From GCA-2746365 sp964651445 (GTDB lineage: Bacteria > Pseudomonadota > Gammaproteobacteria > SZUA-229), in NCBI GenBank assembly GCA_964651445.1, contig CAZYYW010000011.1, positions 1-35,766 on the forward strand: 35,766 nucleotides of DNA, given 5' to 3'. The notes beneath the pieces were generated by a model. That model saw only the letters and a program-made list of their open reading frames with translations. It was not told the DNA's origin and ran no database searches. The position numbers were made by a program, and so were the translations under genes. How positions within the stretch are numbered: the stretch's first letter is position 1; every line of letters begins with the position of its first letter. Positions 33,013 to 35,766 of the stretch are shown here, piece by piece.

Positions 33013-33246
33013 ATGAATGAATCACTTGAGCAACTCAGCAAACGCATCAGTTCACTGATCCCTAGCAATATAAAACACATGCAGGACGATATTGAGCACA
33101 ATATCCACAGCCTGCTGCAAACGTCGTTGGTAAAAATGAATTTGGTCAGCCGAGAAGAATTCGATGTGCAGGCGGCCGTGTTACAGCGCACCCGTGAAAA
33201 ATTGGAAAAGCTGGAGCAACAACTGGCGCAACTACTGGAAAAATAA
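33013..33246 (+). CDS. ubiK: ubiquinone biosynthesis accessory factor UbiK
   Basis: This 77-residue protein of the YqiC/BMFP family has an amphipathic N-terminal helix, the conserved block KMNLVSREEFDVQAAVLQRTREK, and a C-terminal coiled coil rich in Leu, Glu and Gln. UbiK assists the UbiJ-containing complex for aerobic ubiquinone synthesis. AAGG lies about 11 nt before the ATG. It is divergent from the porin. ubiK, comM and glnK-amt lie close together in many Gammaproteobacteria. Confidence 0.92.
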   Translation: MNESLEQLSKRISSLIPSNIKHMQDDIEHNIHSLLQTSLVKMNLVSREEFDVQAAVLQRTREKLEKLEQQLAQLLEK

Positions 33247-33294
33247 CCGCTTTTCCCCCTGTTTCGCACAAAAGCTGAACCGATAATATGCCAT

Positions 33295-33323
33295 TTGCCT
33301 GTTACGGCTGAAACGACTACAAT
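33295..33323 (+). promoter_or_regulatory. sigma-70 promoter of comM
   Basis: TTGCCT (33295-33300) and TACAAT (33318-33323) are 17 bp apart. Transcription would begin near 33330, 25 nt before the comM ATG. This also argues against the in-frame TTG at 33295 as a start codon. Confidence 0.6.
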
Positions 33324-33354
33324 TTATACTACTCAATTTCCAGGGAAGGGAATC

Positions 33355-34866
33355 ATGCAACTCGCCACTTTATATACCCGCGCCCTCAACGGCATTAACG
33401 CTGTTGAAGTCACTGTCGAAGTTCACTTATCCAACGGTCTGCCCGCATTTTCCATCGTTGGCTTACCTGAAGCCGCCGTTAGGGAGAGTAAAGACCGTGT
33501 TCGCGCCGCCATCATAAACTCTAATTTCGAATTTCCGGCACGAAGGATTACGGTTAATCTAGCACCGGCAGACCTGCCCAAAGATGGCGGGCGTTACGAT
33601 CTGCCCATCGCTCTTGGTATCCTCGCTGCCAGCGGACAAATCGAAAAAAACGTATTAAATCAATATGAGTTTCATGGCGAACTAGCGCTATCAGGACTAT
33701 TACGAGAAGTCACGGGCAGCTTGCCCGTCGCACTGGCGGCACAGCAGAACAAGAAAAAACTGATTATGCCTGAATCAAGTGCAAGTCAGGCTGCCCTAAT
33801 AGAAAATATTGAGGTCTTTGCCGCAGCAAACCTGCTCAGCGTGTGCCAGCACCTGCAAGGGCTTATTCAGCTACCCCTTGCTAAAATTAAACCTGGCGTG
33901 GATCATTGGCACAATGTGTCTGATATGTCTGACGTGCGTGGCCAACATCATAGCCGACGCGCATTAGAAATTGCCGCCGCCGGCCGCCACAATCTATTAA
34001 TGATCGGCCCGCCCGGCACGGGAAAGTCCATGCTCGCTAGTCGCCTACCCGGCATCTTGCCACCGATGAGCACTCAGCAAGCACTGGAAAGTGCTGCAAT
34101 CAACTCCATAAGCCATCAGGGCTTTGACCTGAAACAGTGGAAAAAACGGCCATTTCGCAGTCCACACCACACGGCGTCAGGCGTGGCGCTGGTTGGCGGC
34201 GGCTCTAAACCAAGTCCTGGCGAAATCTCGCTGGCACATCAAGGCGTATTATTTCTCGATGAACTAACCGAATTTGATCGTCATACCTTGGATGTTTTGC
34301 GTGAACCCATGGAAACTGGCACTATCACCATTTCTCGCGCCGCCAGACAAGCCGATTTCCCAGCACGCTTTCAACTCATTGCAGCGATGAACCCCTGCCC
34401 CCAGGGTTACACCTGTGATGGAAAAACCCTGTGCCGCTGCACACCACAACAACAATTAAAACACCGCAACCGCATCTCCGCACCGTTTCTAGACCGCATT
34501 GATATACATATCGAAGTGCCGCGCATCGACAAACAAGCATTGGATACTACGGCACCTAAAGGCGAAACCAGCGCACAAATTAGACAACGTGTTTACAAAG
34601 CATACCAACAACAACAAAATCGCGGGCCACGCTTTAATGCAGAGCTGACGGTTACTGAAATAGAGAATTTTTGCGCACTAAAAAACAAAGAAAAATTGCT
34701 GCTGGACAAAGCCATGGATAAATTAAAACTTTCAGCTCGCGCCTATCACCGAATCCTGAAACTGGCACGCACCATTGCCGATATTGAAGGCAGTAGTAAC
34801 ATTGAAACCCCACATCTTACCGAGGCTATCAGTTATCGTAGTCTTGACCGATTTATAAATAATTAA
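33355..34866 (+). CDS. comM: ComM/YifB family AAA+ ATPase (Mg-chelatase-like)
   Basis: The start is ATG 33355 (503 residues, E. coli YifB about 506), with AGGGAAGGG just upstream. The N-terminal domain opens with ALNGINAVEVTVEVHLSNGL; PAFSIVGLPEAAVRESKDRVRAA follows as in the family. Walker A is GPPGTGKSM, Walker B VLFLDEL, and a zinc-ribbon-like Cys cluster lies in NPCPQGYTCDGKTLCRC. A C-terminal helical Mg-chelatase-like domain ends the protein. In naturally competent bacteria ComM is a helicase promoting branch migration during transformation. Its presence is suggestive but not proof of competence here. Confidence 0.95.
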   Translation: MQLATLYTRALNGINAVEVTVEVHLSNGLPAFSIVGLPEAAVRESKDRVRAAIINSNFEFPARRITVNLAPADLPKDGGRYDLPIALGILAASGQIEKNVLNQYEFHGELALSGLLREVTGSLPVALAAQQNKKKLIMPESSASQAALIENIEVFAAANLLSVCQHLQGLIQLPLAKIKPGVDHWHNVSDMSDVRGQHHSRRALEIAAAGRHNLLMIGPPGTGKSMLASRLPGILPPMSTQQALESAAINSISHQGFDLKQWKKRPFRSPHHTASGVALVGGGSKPSPGEISLAHQGVLFLDELTEFDRHTLDVLREPMETGTITISRAARQADFPARFQLIAAMNPCPQGYTCDGKTLCRCTPQQQLKHRNRISAPFLDRIDIHIEVPRIDKQALDTTAPKGETSAQIRQRVYKAYQQQQNRGPRFNAELTVTEIENFCALKNKEKLLLDKAMDKLKLSARAYHRILKLARTIADIEGSSNIETPHLTEAISYRSLDRFINN

Positions 34867-34888
34867 AAAATAATGCAGAAATATTCAA

Positions 34889-35766
34889 CTAAAGTTCGCC
34901 GGTACGCGACGGTCTTTGTACACTGCCAAAACCATACACAAGACTAACAAAAACACTGGCTTCATCATAATTTTGTGATGCCACGCTGCTTTCTTTCATA
35001 CGATATTTAAGGTCAAGAAAACCATTCCATTTACGTGTAAAACGATATTTTAAATTGGTTCCAGCGGTGTAAAATTGATCCAAACGTGCAATATCAATAT
35101 GCTGTGTTCGAGTGTAACGCACAGATGCCCCAGTGGACAATAACGGTGTTAGCGGATAATCCACACTAGCGCCAAAGGCGTGTATAACACGGTCTAATGG
35201 GCTGTCGCTATAAGTCAGCTTATGATATCTGGCGAAAATGCGTGTGTTCAACAAAGCGTCTTTCCTTGTGTAAGCCAAACTGCCTATACTGTTACGTATA
35301 ACATCTGCTGTTATCTGGACATCACCGCCAGCATCACTAAAGGCCACACTGCTGGCATCCGTAAGGTCGCTCGACACTAAAACTTCAAACGTTGAGCGTG
35401 ACGATAAATCTGCCAGCCAGTTCAGAAAGCCAGAAAACCCCGTGGCGCTTTCACCATTTTCTCTTTCGACATTGGTTGCACCCAGGCGACCTGAAAAATT
35501 TGAACGGCGCTGCTGATGGTTAAATGTAAAGCCATAGCTAGTAAATGCTGTATTTTCAATAGTGCGGCCAAATAAGTCTGACTCAGTGTAGTTAATTTTT
35601 CTTGCATTAAGATTCAAACCCACATTTGTCCGTCGAAACATCTGATAATTCCAATTTGCTGCCAATGAATACTGCTTGTTATCCGTTGACAACACCTCAA
35701 AGTAATATTGACTAAACATTGGCACTAAACTGATACTGTGACGCGCTGATTTCAGTAACTGAACAT
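34889..35766 (-). CDS. outer-membrane beta-barrel protein, 3' part
   Basis: The frame is open to the window edge, so the 5' end is missing and at least 291 residues are visible. The apparent GTG at 35725 is internal: the residues before it (SARHSISLVP) continue the same strand pattern. The sequence is a run of amphipathic strands alternating with polar turns (SLAANWNYQMFRRTNVGLNL), resembling putative beta-barrel porins of exopolysaccharide or PEP-CTERM loci (BBP2-like). The terminal strand VSLVYGFGS is followed by a short polar tail. It is convergent with comM, 22 bp away. Family assignment is tentative. Confidence 0.7.
   Translation of the reverse strand, partial: VQLLKSARHSISLVPMFSQYYFEVLSTDNKQYSLAANWNYQMFRRTNVGLNLNARKINYTESDLFGRTIENTAFTSYGFTFNHQQRRSNFSGRLGATNVERENGESATGFSGFLNWLADLSSRSTFEVLVSSDLTDASSVAFSDAGGDVQITADVIRNSIGSLAYTRKDALLNTRIFARYHKLTYSDSPLDRVIHAFGASVDYPLTPLLSTGASVRYTRTQHIDIARLDQFYTAGTNLKYRFTRKWNGFLDLKYRMKESSVASQNYDEASVFVSLVYGFGSVQRPSRTGEL

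Noticed and set aside
33295..33354. TTG at 33295 as start of comM
   Set aside because: It coincides with the predicted -35 hexamer. ATG 33355 has a good ribosome-binding site and matches family length.

Overview
The window reads as chromosomal DNA of a Gammaproteobacterium with moderate GC that is not a close enteric relative. The evidence is djlA, ubiK next to comM, sigma-54/NtrC-type control of glnK-amt, a TorF-type porin, a YdcH-family protein and a DUF1631 protein. No rRNA, tRNA, CRISPR array, prophage or intact transposase was seen. I cannot name the genus from the sequence alone.

Layout. Positions 1-1050: a LON-domain protein gene lies between two inverted 158-bp MITE-like elements. 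Positions 1100-3362: djlA with a short coupled gene, an orphan MbcA/ParS-type antitoxin-like gene, and def. Positions 3526-5359: a two-gene operon for a secreted protein of unknown function and a matrixin-like zinc metalloprotease with a C-terminal sorting or anchor tail. Positions 5405-8425: a dual GGDEF-EAL cyclic-di-GMP enzyme. Positions 8603-12658: an S9 peptidase, a Nudix hydrolase, a DUF547 protein with a coupled small gene, and a YdcH-family gene. Positions 12754-13967: an arsR-arsM arsenic methylation operon with a near-leaderless promoter.

Positions 14058-23366 hold a secretion locus. A 1258-residue RTX protein with cadherin/VCBS-like, Ig-like and putative carbohydrate-binding modules is divergent from an operon of two different type I ABC exporter subunits and one HlyD-family adaptor. 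The two ABC proteins carry complementary defects in their ATP-site motifs. They look like one heterodimeric exporter with one degenerate and one competent ATP site. No TolC gene is in the window. Next come a rhodanese, a response regulator with a destroyed GGDEF motif, and a divergent DUF1631 gene. A roughly 390-bp stretch (27852-28243) carries two unrelated inverted-repeat elements and a strong terminator.

Positions 28244-32747, all minus strand, form a nitrogen-assimilation block: torF-like porin, glnK, amt, then a second glnK and amt. The porin promoter has a sigma-54 -24/-12 element with two NtrC-like sites centred near -109 and -139, a spacing very like that of enteric glnA. A second sigma-54-like element precedes the downstream glnK. 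The upstream amt is interrupted by 100 Ns flanked by an exact 55-bp duplication. Removing one copy and the Ns restores an intact 425-residue frame, so the gap is an assembly artefact. The window ends with ubiK, comM and the 3' part of an outer-membrane beta-barrel gene.

The strongest candidates for something under-described are the asymmetric two-subunit type I exporter with its CBM-bearing RTX cargo, the porin-led NtrC/sigma-54 ammonium operon, and the metalloprotease with its coupled partner protein.
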